Shown here: one piece after another, positions 52,588 to 61,044 of the stretch
Layout of the letters: each line of letters opens with the position of its first letter
Position numbering within the stretch: position 1 is the first letter of the stretch
NCBI RefSeq assembly: GCF_000938255.1
Contig: NZ_JYMR01000051.1
Span: 310,001-374,000 of the forward strand
DNA from: Bradyrhizobium sp. LTSP849
GTDB taxonomy: Bacteria; Pseudomonadota; Alphaproteobacteria; Rhizobiales; Xanthobacteraceae
DNA: 64,000 bases
Direction: 5' to 3'
Translations under genes and position numbers: made by a program
The notes under the pieces: model-generated
Seen by the model: only the letters and a program-made list of their open reading frames with translations
The model's database searches: none
What the model was told of the DNA's origin: nothing

Positions 52588-54021
52588 ATGCCCCAACCCC
52601 TGGTCAAGCCCGGTGCGGAGATCGACGGCTACACCATCGGCGAATGCGTCCATGCCGGCGGCATGGCGACGCTGTGGATCGTCACCCATCCCGGCATCGA
52701 CGTGCCGCTGCTGATGAAGATCCCGCGGGCTTCGGAGGGCGAGGACCCCGCGGCGATCGTCTCGTTCGAGATGGAGATGATGATCCTGCCGCGGCTCGCA
52801 GGTCCCCACGTTCCGGCGTGCTTCGGCACCGGCGATTTCGCGCATCAGGCCTACGCCGTGATCGAGCGCATTGCCGGGACCACGCTCTACAAGAGGTTGC
52901 CCGACCTGCCGCTGCCTTACGAGGAGGCGCGGTTGCTGGTGTCGAAGATCGCGGCCGCGCTCGCCGATTTGCACCGGCAGAACGTGATCCATCACGACAT
53001 CAAGCCGAGCAGCATCATGTTCCGCGAGAGCGGCGAGGCGGTGCTGATCGATTACGGTCTGTCGCACCACAACCATCTGCCCGACCTGTTGCAGGCCGAG
53101 TTCCGCCTGCCTTACGGCACCGCGCCCTACATGGCGCCGGAACGGCTGTTGGGGGTGCGCGACGATCCGCGCAGCGATCTGTTCTCGCTCGGTGTGCTGC
53201 TCTATTTCTTCACCACCGGCGAACGTCCGTTCGGCGAGGGCGAGACGCTGCGCGCGATGCGGCGGAGGCTGTGGCGCGATCCGCATCCGCCGCGCAAGCT
53301 ACGTGCTGACTATCCGCCCTGGCTTCAGGAAGTAGTGCTGCGGTGCCTGGAGATCGAGCCGGAGTGGCGCTATCCGACCGCGGCGCAGCTCGCCTTCGAT
53401 CTCGCCCATCCGGACCAGGTCAGGCTGACTGCGCGCTCGGAGCGGATGAAGCGCGACCCGTGCACCGTTGCGTTGCGGCGCCGCTTCAACGAGGGCGTCA
53501 TGCAGCCGCGCGCAAAGGCGGATGTCGCCGAGCAGATCGCCTCGAGTCCCATCCTTGCCGTCGCGCTCGATACCGTGGAAGGCGCGCCGGAGCTGAACGA
53601 GGCGCTGCGCATGACGACGGAGCGCATCCTTGCAACTCTGCCGTCAGCGCGGCTCGCCTGTGTCAATGTGCTGAAGCTCAACCGCATCGCCATCGACCGG
53701 ACCCTGGACGAGCAGGGCTCCAACAAGCATATCGACCGCCTGGTCGCGCTCCGGCATTGGGCCACGCCACTCAAATTGGACGAGAGCCGGCTGTCGGTTC
53801 ATGTGCTGGAATCTGTCGATCCCGCCGCCGCGCTGTTGGAGTTCGCGGAGGTCAACCAGGTCGACCATGTCATCGTCGGCGCGCGGCAGGGCTCGTTCAG
53901 GCGCACGCTGCTCGGCAGCGTCTCGGCCAAGGTGGCCTCGGAAGCGACCTGCACCGTCACGGTGGTGCGGCCGCCGCGGATGGCTACGGCGAAACCAGAC
54001 GCCGGCGTGGTGTGGGGCTAG
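52588..54021 (+). CDS. Serine/threonine protein kinase fused to a universal stress protein domain
   Basis: Protein of 477 residues. The kinase domain, about 12-275, has a Gly-rich loop CVHAGGMATLW, a lysine in LLMKIPR, catalytic VIHHDIKPSSIMF (HHD in place of HRD), LIDYGLS (DYG in place of DFG) and APYMAPERL. A UspA-like domain, about 310-465, ends VDHVIVGARQGSFRRTLLG followed by SVSAKV, with the ATP-binding G-x2-G-x9-G(S)-type pattern. There is no membrane segment. It is cotranscribed with a phosphoesterase. The odd HHD/DYG motifs still keep the key Asp residues, so activity is plausible. Confidence 0.88.
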   Translation: MPQPLVKPGAEIDGYTIGECVHAGGMATLWIVTHPGIDVPLLMKIPRASEGEDPAAIVSFEMEMMILPRLAGPHVPACFGTGDFAHQAYAVIERIAGTTLYKRLPDLPLPYEEARLLVSKIAAALADLHRQNVIHHDIKPSSIMFRESGEAVLIDYGLSHHNHLPDLLQAEFRLPYGTAPYMAPERLLGVRDDPRSDLFSLGVLLYFFTTGERPFGEGETLRAMRRRLWRDPHPPRKLRADYPPWLQEVVLRCLEIEPEWRYPTAAQLAFDLAHPDQVRLTARSERMKRDPCTVALRRRFNEGVMQPRAKADVAEQIASSPILAVALDTVEGAPELNEALRMTTERILATLPSARLACVNVLKLNRIAIDRTLDEQGSNKHIDRLVALRHWATPLKLDESRLSVHVLESVDPAAALLEFAEVNQVDHVIVGARQGSFRRTLLGSVSAKVASEATCTVTVVRPPRMATAKPDAGVVWG

Positions 54022-54027
54022 GAAAGA

Positions 54028-54219
54028 TCACGCCGCGTGGGCGGTGTGGACGACGCGCTTGCGGCGGATCGGCCAGGTGAACCGCGGACCGGACTCGCCG
54101 TGATCGGCATGGCCGCCGAAATATTGGATGATCTCGCGGCAGGGTTCGCAGTTGAAGAGGTTACGCGAGGCGGATGCCTTGGTCATTTCCTTCAGGCAGT
54201 TCGGGCAATGCGGTTTCAT
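54028..54219 (-). CDS. Small zinc-ribbon-like protein
   Basis: Protein of 63 residues, MKPHCPNCLKEMTKASASRN and onward, with two C-x-x-C pairs (CPNC, CEPC) that could hold one zinc. AGGA is 5 bases before the ATG. It is convergent with the kinase gene (6-base gap) and is the last of three small minus-strand genes. Confidence 0.65.
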   Translation of the reverse strand: MKPHCPNCLKEMTKASASRNLFNCEPCREIIQYFGGHADHGESGPRFTWPIRRKRVVHTAHAA

Positions 54220-54241
54220 CGGTCCTGGTCCAGAAAAGATT

Positions 54242-54421
54242 TCAATGCCGGCGCGGTGACCGGAACGGGTGATCCAGGTCCGCCGTCTCGGGTCCGGCGT
54301 CGTCGCCCATCTCGTCTTCGGTGCGTTCGAGCCGGCCGAAGAAATAGTCGAGGTTCGGGTGCGGACGGCGCGGGATACGACACCTGCGCTTCGGCTGACG
54401 CTTCACGATCGCGATCCGCAT
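54242..54421 (-). CDS. Small basic/acidic protein, 59 residues
   Basis: ATG at 54421, stop at 54242-54244. It starts MRIAIVKRQPKRRCRIPRRP, followed by HPNLDYFFGRLERTEDEMG and an acidic part. It begins 4 bases after the stop of the 46-residue gene and ends 22 bases before the zinc-ribbon gene. No family recognised. Its own ribosome site is weak, so translation is probably coupled. Confidence 0.5.
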   Translation of the reverse strand: MRIAIVKRQPKRRCRIPRRPHPNLDYFFGRLERTEDEMGDDAGPETADLDHPFRSPRRH

Positions 54422-54425
54422 GGCG

Positions 54426-54566
54426 TCAGGCCCGATAACGGTCGCGACCGATGATGCGGGTGGAACGCGCCGTGACCTTCACCGGTCCCTCCGATGGGCC
54501 AAACACAACAAATGCGCAAAAACCAATCCACAACGCCACGCCAGTCCAAACCAGGGTCGTCGTCAT
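54426..54566 (-). CDS. Small single-pass membrane protein, 46 residues
   Basis: ATG at 54566, stop at 54426-54428, with GGGAG 6 bases upstream. It starts MTTTLVWTGVALWIGFCAFV and continues VFGPSEGPVKVTARST, giving one membrane helix (about 5-23) and a basic tail. It would be the first gene of a three-gene minus-strand operon. The 149 bases upstream to rpe show no other gene. Confidence 0.55.
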   Translation of the reverse strand: MTTTLVWTGVALWIGFCAFVVFGPSEGPVKVTARSTRIIGRDRYRA

Positions 54567-54715
54567 GATGTGCTCCCGTCAAAAGCAGGCAGGAATCACT
54601 AGCGGTGATTTGCGCGAATCAGGGAAGTCCGGAGGAGTACGGATTTAGGTTGCAATTTTAGGCATTACGCGTCGCAAACACCCGTAAGAACCGCAGATTT
54701 GCGGGCGCATGTGCT

Positions 54716-55417
54716 TCAGATTGCTTCGCCGCGTGCCCCGAGCGCCGCGTTGCGGATCGCGGCGATGTTGGTCTTGTACGCCTCTTGCGTGCCGCCTCTG
54801 AACACGGAGGTGCCGGCAACGAAGGCGTTGGCGCCGGCAGCTGCAAGCGCGCCCGCAACGTCAGGGCCGACGCCGCCATCGACCTCGATGTCGATCGGCC
54901 GACCGGCGACCATCGCGCGGATGTCGCTGATCTTGCCGATCGCGGAGCGGATGAAGGCCTGGCCGCCGAAGCCTGGATTGACCGACATCACCAGCACGAG
55001 GTCGACCAGGTCGAGCACGTATTCGATCGCGCTGATCGGCGTGCCCGGATTGAGCGAGACACCGGCTTTCTTGCCGAGCGCGCGGATCGCTTGCAGCGAG
55101 CGGTGCAGATGAGGGCCCGCTTCCGCATGCACGGTGATGTGGTCGCAGCCGGCCTTCGCGAAGGCCTCGAGATAGGGATCGCAGGGCGAGATCATCAGAT
55201 GCGCGTCGAAGATCTTCTTGGTGTGCGGGCGCATCGCCTTGATGATGTCGGGGCCGTAGGAGATGTTGGGAACGAAGTGCCCGTCCATCACGTCGAGATG
55301 GATCCAGTCGGCGCCGGCGGCATCCACCGCGCGCACCTCTTCGCCGAGCCTGGTGAAATCGGAGGCCAGGATCGAGGGTGCAATTGCCAGGGGGCGGGGG
55401 GCGAAGGCTTGGGTCAT
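54716..55417 (-). CDS. rpe: Ribulose-phosphate 3-epimerase
   Basis: Interconverts ribulose 5-phosphate and xylulose 5-phosphate (pentose phosphate and Calvin pathways). A TIM barrel of 233 residues with APSILASDFTRLGEE, WIHLDVMDGHFVPNISYGP, HLMISPCDPYLEAF, VMSVNPGFGGQAF and IEVDGGVGPD, covering the metal-binding His and Asp and the phosphate site. Confidence 0.97.
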   Translation of the reverse strand: MTQAFAPRPLAIAPSILASDFTRLGEEVRAVDAAGADWIHLDVMDGHFVPNISYGPDIIKAMRPHTKKIFDAHLMISPCDPYLEAFAKAGCDHITVHAEAGPHLHRSLQAIRALGKKAGVSLNPGTPISAIEYVLDLVDLVLVMSVNPGFGGQAFIRSAIGKISDIRAMVAGRPIDIEVDGGVGPDVAGALAAAGANAFVAGTSVFRGGTQEAYKTNIAAIRNAALGARGEAI

Positions 55418-55601
55418 GGCGCGGTTTCCCGTGGCGGCCGAAAGACGAATGGGCCTCGCCTAACATGGGCCTCCGCGCCGGGCAATGCAGGGGCGGCGTG
55501 CTTCCTGTGGGCGGAAAATTCTGCCGTCTGCGGCATGAATTGCCGATGTTCCCGGGTCCTGCAAAGCACGGTGGGCGCGGATTTCATTGAGCTTTTCGCG
55601 C

Positions 55602-55616
55602 TGGCACGCAGCTTGC
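55602..55616 (+). promoter_or_regulatory. Consensus sigma-54 promoter of the EF-hand gene
   Basis: TGGCACGCAGCTTGC, followed by T, matches TGGCACG-N4-TTGCW at every fixed position, with 10 bases between GG (55603-55604) and GC (55615-55616). Transcription should begin near 55628, about 44 bases before the ATG at 55672. No activator site is evident. Confidence 0.8.
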
Positions 55617-55671
55617 TGACCTCACCGCCAGAACATTGGCTGCGGCGTGCCGCATCGGTTGGAGTTGTGCA

Positions 55672-56472
55672 ATGTTGTTTGCCCTTGGCGCCGCTTCGAG
55701 TGCGCTTGACGCCATTTCGTCACTGATGAGTTCGAAATCGTCTGCGACGCAGCAGACGGGATCGTCGCAAGGCACGACCAATCCATTTGCGATCGACACC
55801 AGCAGCAACAGCACGAGCACTGGCGCGACCTCGTCGGTCAATTCCGGCAATTGCGCGCAGATCTCGCCGGAGACGATGAGCGCGCTGCTCGCGGCACAAA
55901 GCCAGTCGACAGCCAGCACGAGCGCCACGAGCAGCTCGACCAGCTCCACATCATCCTCGAGCGCGACGTCCTCGACATCGACGAGCCGGGATGATGCGCT
56001 GAAGGATCTGTTCTCGCAGCTCGACGCGAACGGCTATGGCCAGATCAGCAAGTCGGAATTCGAGAGCGCGCTGGGCGCCGGCGGCACCAACACGGCGCAG
56101 GCCGATGACGTGTTCTCGAAGCTGGATAGCAATTCGGACGGCAGCGTCAGCCTGGACGAGATGTCGAAGGCGCTGAAAAGCAGTGGCCATCATGGTGGCC
56201 ACCACCACGCGCAGGCGGCGAGCGGCTCGGGCGACGCCTCGGATTCCTCGTCGTCATCGTCGAGCGGCGGGTCGACCTCGACCACGACGACCGGCTCCGA
56301 CGGCTCGAGCACCACCACCGTCACCTATGCCGACGGCTTCAAGATGACGACCACGGTGCCGGGCGCGTCAGCCACCGCCACCTCGCCGTACGACCTGTTC
56401 GCGCAGTTGATGCAACGTCAGGGGCAGGGATCGTCGGGCGCCACGGCTTCATCGATGTCGATGAGCGTCTGA
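55672..56472 (+). CDS. Ser/Thr-rich EF-hand calcium-binding protein
   Basis: Protein of 266 residues; ATG at 55672 with GGAG 7 bases upstream. Two EF-hand loops: DANGYGQISKSE (residues about 121-132) and DSNSDGSVSLDE (about 157-168), the second fully canonical. A His cluster (HHGGHHH) follows. Flanks are low-complexity Ser/Thr/Gly stretches. The N-terminus is mildly hydrophobic but not a clear signal peptide. It could be secreted by a leaderless route or act inside the cell. RpoN control is indicated upstream. Confidence 0.85.
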   Translation: MLFALGAASSALDAISSLMSSKSSATQQTGSSQGTTNPFAIDTSSNSTSTGATSSVNSGNCAQISPETMSALLAAQSQSTASTSATSSSTSSTSSSSATSSTSTSRDDALKDLFSQLDANGYGQISKSEFESALGAGGTNTAQADDVFSKLDSNSDGSVSLDEMSKALKSSGHHGGHHHAQAASGSGDASDSSSSSSSGGSTSTTTTGSDGSSTTTVTYADGFKMTTTVPGASATATSPYDLFAQLMQRQGQGSSGATASSMSMSV

Positions 56473-56488
56473 CGCACGTTCTGACGCC

Positions 56489-57493
56489 CTAGCCGAACCG
56501 ATCCTTCCACGCCGGCAGCGCGCCGGCGAATGGCAGCGCGGTCGCGCTGTGGACGCCGCGCGCGATCGCGCGGGCGACCACGTTGGCGGCGACCATGCCG
56601 AGCTCGGTGAGGCCAGCGACCGGCTCAATCGGTTTCGCGCACGTCGCGGCGGCAAACAGCACATCACCATCGGTCGGGGCGTGCACCGGATAGATCGCGC
56701 GGGCAAAGCCGGTATGGGCGATCATCGCGAGGCGCTTGGCCTGGGGCTTGGTCAGCACCGCGTCGGTGACGACGACGCCGATCGTGGTGTTTTCGCGCTC
56801 GCTTGCAGCAGGCCCGCCCTTGATGCGCATCTTGAGCATGTCGTCCGTGAACGCGTCTGGCAGGCCGCGGCCACCGAACTCGCCGGCGACCTCGAACGGC
56901 GCCGCCCAGAACCACGGCCCGTCGCCGACGGTGACGCTGCCCACCGCGTTGACAGCGACGATCGCCGCGACCTTGATGCCGTCGGTCGTCACCGCCGAGG
57001 CTGAGCCGAGTCCGCCTTTGAATGTCGCGGTGGTGGCACCGAGGCCGGCGCCGACGCTGCCGAGCGCAAACTCCGTCCCGGCGGAGACCGCCGCGGCGTA
57101 GCCGAGGTCGCGATAGGGCGAAAAACGGCCCCACGCCTTGTCGCCGCCGTTGAGCAGATCGAACAGGATCGCGCCCGGCACGATCGGGATCAGCGCCTCG
57201 CGGACGCGGAAGCCGCGGCCCTGTTCGGCGAGCCAGGCCTGGACGCCGCCGCCCGCATCGATGCCGAAGGCGGAGCCCCCGGACAGCGCGATCGCGTCGA
57301 CCCGCTCGAGCGTACTGGCGAGGTCGAGCAACGCGGCCTCGCGCGTGCCGGGGCCGCCGCCGCGGACGTCGATCGCTGCCACCGCCGGGGCATCGAAGAT
57401 GATCGCGGTCGTGCCGGAGGCGACTTTCGTATCTTCGGCATGGCCGACGCGAACGCCGGCGATATCGGTGAGAAGGTTTTTCAAGGACGGCAC
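56489..57493 (-). CDS. P1-family peptidase (DmpA/L-aminopeptidase-esterase type)
   Basis: Self-processing Ntn-type hydrolase of 334 residues. The start at GTG 57493 gives PSLKNLLTDIAGVRVGHAED, the standard N-terminus of this group. GGSAFGIDAGGGVQAWL lies near residue 75, and RENTTIGVVVTDA near 240 is where the autoproteolytic nucleophile of the family lies. The reading frame continues open upstream through the neighbouring kinase gene, but that part is not coding. Confidence 0.88.
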   Translation of the reverse strand: MPSLKNLLTDIAGVRVGHAEDTKVASGTTAIIFDAPAVAAIDVRGGGPGTREAALLDLASTLERVDAIALSGGSAFGIDAGGGVQAWLAEQGRGFRVREALIPIVPGAILFDLLNGGDKAWGRFSPYRDLGYAAAVSAGTEFALGSVGAGLGATTATFKGGLGSASAVTTDGIKVAAIVAVNAVGSVTVGDGPWFWAAPFEVAGEFGGRGLPDAFTDDMLKMRIKGGPAASERENTTIGVVVTDAVLTKPQAKRLAMIAHTGFARAIYPVHAPTDGDVLFAAATCAKPIEPVAGLTELGMVAANVVARAIARGVHSATALPFAGALPAWKDRFG

Positions 57494-57537
57494 TCCATGC
57501 GCTGCTGCCTTAGCGATAGCGCACCGATACCGCAGGC

Positions 57538-60342
57538 TCAACTCGCAAGCGCCGTCCTGAGCATCTTGGCGAGTTCGGACTTGCGGTAGGGCTTTGCCAG
57601 CAGCAGTACGCCGGAATCGAGCCGGCCGTGATGGACGATGGCGTTTTCGGTATAGCCCGAGGTGAACAGCGTTTTCAGGTCGGGGCGCCGCCGGGCCGCC
57701 TCGTCGGCAAGCTGGCGGCCGTTCATGTTGCCCGGCATGATGACGTCGGTGAAGAGCAGGTCGATGCCCTTGTCTGCGTCGATGATGATGAGGGCTTCGG
57801 CTGCGTTGGCCGCTTCGAGCGCGGTATAGCCGAGGCTCTTGACCTGGGTCACGACATACTGCCGCACCAGTGCGTCGTCCTCGACGATCAGAATCTTCTC
57901 GTCGCCGCCGGTGATCGGCACGTTCTGGAGCGCCTCGTACTCGGTCTCCTGCACGCCCGTGGAGCGCGGCAGGTAGATCTTCACGCTCGTGCCGTGGCCT
58001 TCCTCGCTGTAGATCTTGATGTGGCCGCCGGACTGCTTGACGAAGCCGAACACCATGCTGAGTCCGAGGCCGGTGCCCTTGCCGACCTCCTTGGTGGTGA
58101 AGAAAGGATCGAACACCCGCTCGATCAGGGCCGGCGGAATGCCCGTGCCGGTGTCGCTGACCGCGATCATCACGTAGTTGCCGGGCGTGACGTCGACGTT
58201 CATGCTGGCGTAGCCGTCGTCGAGAAAAATGTTGCGCGTCTCCAGCACCAGCGTGCCGCCGTCGGGCATGGCGTCTCGCGCGTTGAGCGCAAGATTGAGG
58301 ATCGCGGAGGTGAGCTGGTTCGGATCGACCAGCGCCGGCCAGGCATCCTCGGTGAGCTGCGGCGTGATGGTGATCTGCTCGCCCAGGGTAGGATGCAACA
58401 GCTTGGCGGCCTCGACCGCCAGCGCATTGACGTCGATCTCGCGCGGCTGAAGCGGCTGCTTGCGGGCGAAGGCGAGCAGATGCTTGGTCAGTTGCGCGCC
58501 GCGATCGGCAGCGTCGTCGATCAGCCTGGTGATGGCAGCAAGCTCGGGCCGGTCGGCCACCGCGTCCGCCAAAATGCCGATCGTGCCGGTGATGACGGTC
58601 AGCACGTTGTTGAAGTCGTGGGCGACGCCGCCGGTGAGCTGGCCGATGGCGTCCATCTTCTGGACTTGCCGGAGCTGGGCCTCGGCGGCCTGCTTGTCGG
58701 TCAGGTCGCGGCCAATGAAGAAGTGGCGCTTTACCGGCTCGGACCAAGTCCCCATCCAGTTCAGCGTGACCTCGTGACCATCGTAGTGATAGTAGCGCGC
58801 CTCGAAGCTGCGCTTGATCTGGCCGCGCCGCGCGGCGCGCATCTCGCTGCGCGTGTTCTCGAGATCGTCGGGATGGATGAAGTCGGTTGCGCTGTGCCCG
58901 ATCATATCCTGCGGACTGTAGCCGAGGATGTCGGTCACACTCGGGCTGACCTGGATGAAATTGCCAAAACCGTCGGTGACCAGGATCAGGTCCTGCGAGG
59001 TCTCGAAGATGCGTTGGCGCTCCTCGGTCTCGCGGCGCAGCTTCTCCCGCGATTGCTTCTCTTCGGTGATGTCATGGGCGATCTTGGAGGCGCCAATAAT
59101 TTCACCGCTGTCCGATCGCAGCGGAGAAACGTTGATGACGACGTCGAGCTGACGGCCGTCCTTTCGGATACGGACCGTCTCGTGCTGGGCGATCGACTCG
59201 TTGCCGCTGATGCGGTTGAGGATGCCTCTGACCTCGGCCTTGCGGTCCTCGGGCACGATGAGGTCGATCGGCTGGCCGACGGCCTCGGCGGCCGAATAGC
59301 CGAACAGCTGCTCGGCAGCCCTGTTCCAGCCCGTGATCACGCCGTCGAGCGATTTTGTGATGATGGCATCGTTGGAGGATTCGACGACGGCGCCGTAGAG
59401 CGCGAGGCGCTTGCCGTAGTAATCGCGGTCGGAGGCCGACTGTTCGCGCAGCCGGCCGACGAGGCCCACCGTGTTCGCCTGGAGGCGGACGTTCTCGATC
59501 AAGAGCACAGCGAGCACGAAACTCGCGGCGCAGAGGCCGTAGAGGCGGCCGGCGTAGAAGCCGAGATCGTAGCGGGCGACATTGACGATTGCCGACAGCG
59601 CGATGTCGAACAGCCAGGCGCACATCGTGACCATGAGCCAGACGTCAATCACCGTGTGCGGCTTGCGGAACCACAGCGTGATCAGCGCTGCGAAGCTCAA
59701 GGACCAGATGAACGACACCACGCCGATCATGGTGGTGGTGTAGCGGCCGTCCCTCAGCAGGACCGGCAGCAGATCGTGCTGCGCAGTGACCATCCAGGTG
59801 ATGGCGATCATCGCTGCGATCACGCCAAGGACGGCGAGCGCGATCGAACGCTCCGTCGGTCCCTCGATCCTGTTGCTGCCGTTGCCGTCCTTCAGCCACC
59901 CATAGGCCAGCACGAATAGCGGGAACCCGCCGTGCCAGACCATGTAGAGCCAGACCGTGGTCTGCGTGCTGGCGCCCAGCAGTCCGGTCGGCGCGAACAG
60001 CCCCGGGAAGGTGAGGGCGTGGGTCACCGCGGCCGCCGCCGTGAACAAATATCCGGTCGACAGCAGCAGCAGCGCACGGCTGCGCAGGACGGAGAATTGC
60101 GACAGGAGCAGAACGGCCGTGATGATGTCGCTGACGGCGAGCGCCGACTGGTAGCTGGACACGAAGGCCGGCACCGGCGGCAGCGGCGTACCCGCAAATG
60201 GGACAGCCAGCGCGAACAGGATCGCGGAGATACCGACGATCGCCAATGCTGCAGTGCGATCGTTCTGCGTGGCGGGCAAGGTCGAAAGGAATGTGCTTCG
60301 GTCGTTCTTTGCGTGCACGTTGACCTCTCGCTGGGTCGGCAT
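57538..60342 (-). CDS. Hybrid sensor kinase with MASE-type membrane domain, two PAS, kinase and receiver
   Basis: Protein of 934 residues. Residues about 30-285 hold eight or so membrane helices (MASE4-like). PAS 1 is about 312-430 (IITKSLDGVITGWNRAAEQLFGY) and PAS 2 about 445-560. The phospho-acceptor His is in LTGGVAHDFNNVLTVITG near 590, HATPase motifs are NLALNARDAM and GTGLGLSMV, and a C-terminal receiver has LIVEDD and LLFTDVIMPG. It faces a response regulator gene across 240 bases. It senses something in or near the membrane; the signal is unknown. Confidence 0.92.
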   Translation of the reverse strand: MPTQREVNVHAKNDRSTFLSTLPATQNDRTAALAIVGISAILFALAVPFAGTPLPPVPAFVSSYQSALAVSDIITAVLLLSQFSVLRSRALLLLSTGYLFTAAAAVTHALTFPGLFAPTGLLGASTQTTVWLYMVWHGGFPLFVLAYGWLKDGNGSNRIEGPTERSIALAVLGVIAAMIAITWMVTAQHDLLPVLLRDGRYTTTMIGVVSFIWSLSFAALITLWFRKPHTVIDVWLMVTMCAWLFDIALSAIVNVARYDLGFYAGRLYGLCAASFVLAVLLIENVRLQANTVGLVGRLREQSASDRDYYGKRLALYGAVVESSNDAIITKSLDGVITGWNRAAEQLFGYSAAEAVGQPIDLIVPEDRKAEVRGILNRISGNESIAQHETVRIRKDGRQLDVVINVSPLRSDSGEIIGASKIAHDITEEKQSREKLRRETEERQRIFETSQDLILVTDGFGNFIQVSPSVTDILGYSPQDMIGHSATDFIHPDDLENTRSEMRAARRGQIKRSFEARYYHYDGHEVTLNWMGTWSEPVKRHFFIGRDLTDKQAAEAQLRQVQKMDAIGQLTGGVAHDFNNVLTVITGTIGILADAVADRPELAAITRLIDDAADRGAQLTKHLLAFARKQPLQPREIDVNALAVEAAKLLHPTLGEQITITPQLTEDAWPALVDPNQLTSAILNLALNARDAMPDGGTLVLETRNIFLDDGYASMNVDVTPGNYVMIAVSDTGTGIPPALIERVFDPFFTTKEVGKGTGLGLSMVFGFVKQSGGHIKIYSEEGHGTSVKIYLPRSTGVQETEYEALQNVPITGGDEKILIVEDDALVRQYVVTQVKSLGYTALEAANAAEALIIIDADKGIDLLFTDVIMPGNMNGRQLADEAARRRPDLKTLFTSGYTENAIVHHGRLDSGVLLLAKPYRKSELAKMLRTALAS

Positions 60343-60582
60343 AAGGGTAGTCCACGTGACTTCGTTGGCCGGCTGCCTTGGTCGCCATGATAGCCGGCTC
60401 CGGGCGCGCGTCCTGGGGGGACGGGCCCGCGACTCAACCGAAGGTTACAGCTTACTTAACTTGGACAGGGACGCGGAATAGGGAATCGGTAAGGTTGGCT
60501 TTACTGGACGGACCCATACTGCCTTGCCGCACGCCGCCATTGAATTGAACCAATTAATGATACGAATCCGGGAGTTGTTCCC

Positions 60583-60969
60583 ATGCCCCGTGTCCTAATT
60601 GTCGACGACCAGAAGGACGTCCGCGCCATGGTCGCGATCGTCCTCCGGGTCAACCATTATGACGTTGTCGAGGCCGAGAGTGGTGCGGCCGGGTTGAAGG
60701 CCTTTGGTGAAGAGACCTTCGACGCTGCGATTGTGGACATTTTCCTGGCCGATACCAGCGGCGTCGACGTCATGGCGACTATTCGCGAGCGAGCGCCTGG
60801 GTTCCCGATCGTGGCGGTCTCAGGGATGACGGCGCTCGATTTCATAGGCGAAGCGCCCGGTCTTGCCGATGTGATCTGCCTGCAAAAGCCGTTTCGACCG
60901 AACGATCTGCTACAAGCACTCCGGAAGGCGCAGGCAGCGGCAGGCGGGGAACTCTCCGCAGCCGTCTGA
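60583..60969 (+). CDS. Single-domain response regulator
   Basis: Receiver-only protein of 128 residues starting MPRVLIVDDQKDVRAMVAIV; the phospho-acceptor is in AAIVDIFLADTSG and the conserved lysine in CLQKPFRPNDLL. It is divergent from the hybrid kinase, so the two may share promoter control and phosphotransfer. Confidence 0.92.
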   Translation: MPRVLIVDDQKDVRAMVAIVLRVNHYDVVEAESGAAGLKAFGEETFDAAIVDIFLADTSGVDVMATIRERAPGFPIVAVSGMTALDFIGEAPGLADVICLQKPFRPNDLLQALRKAQAAAGGELSAAV

Positions 60970-60978
60970 GCGTGCTGC

Positions 60979-61009
60979 AAAAGAAAACGCCCCGGCGAAC
61001 CGGGGCGTT
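60979..61009 (-). terminator. Intrinsic terminator of the branched-chain amino acid binding protein gene
   Basis: AACGCCCCGG-CGAA-CCGGGGCGTT is a perfect 10 bp stem; on the minus strand it is followed by TTTTCTTTT, 36 bases after the stop at 61045. It can also end the convergent response-regulator transcript. Confidence 0.9.
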
Positions 61010-61044
61010 GGTGACAATCTGGCGAAAAGGTCAGGCTACCTGTC

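Noticed and set aside
57494..58747. Open frame joining the P1 peptidase to an N-terminal extension of over 400 residues
   Set aside because: The extension is a shadow of the hybrid kinase on the same strand; its sequence is Arg/His/Gly-rich with no domain, while the peptidase begins naturally at 57493.
57628..59919. Plus-strand open frame of 763 codons opposite the hybrid kinase
   Set aside because: Shadow of the kinase; no ribosome site, no motif, and composition typical of antisense frames.
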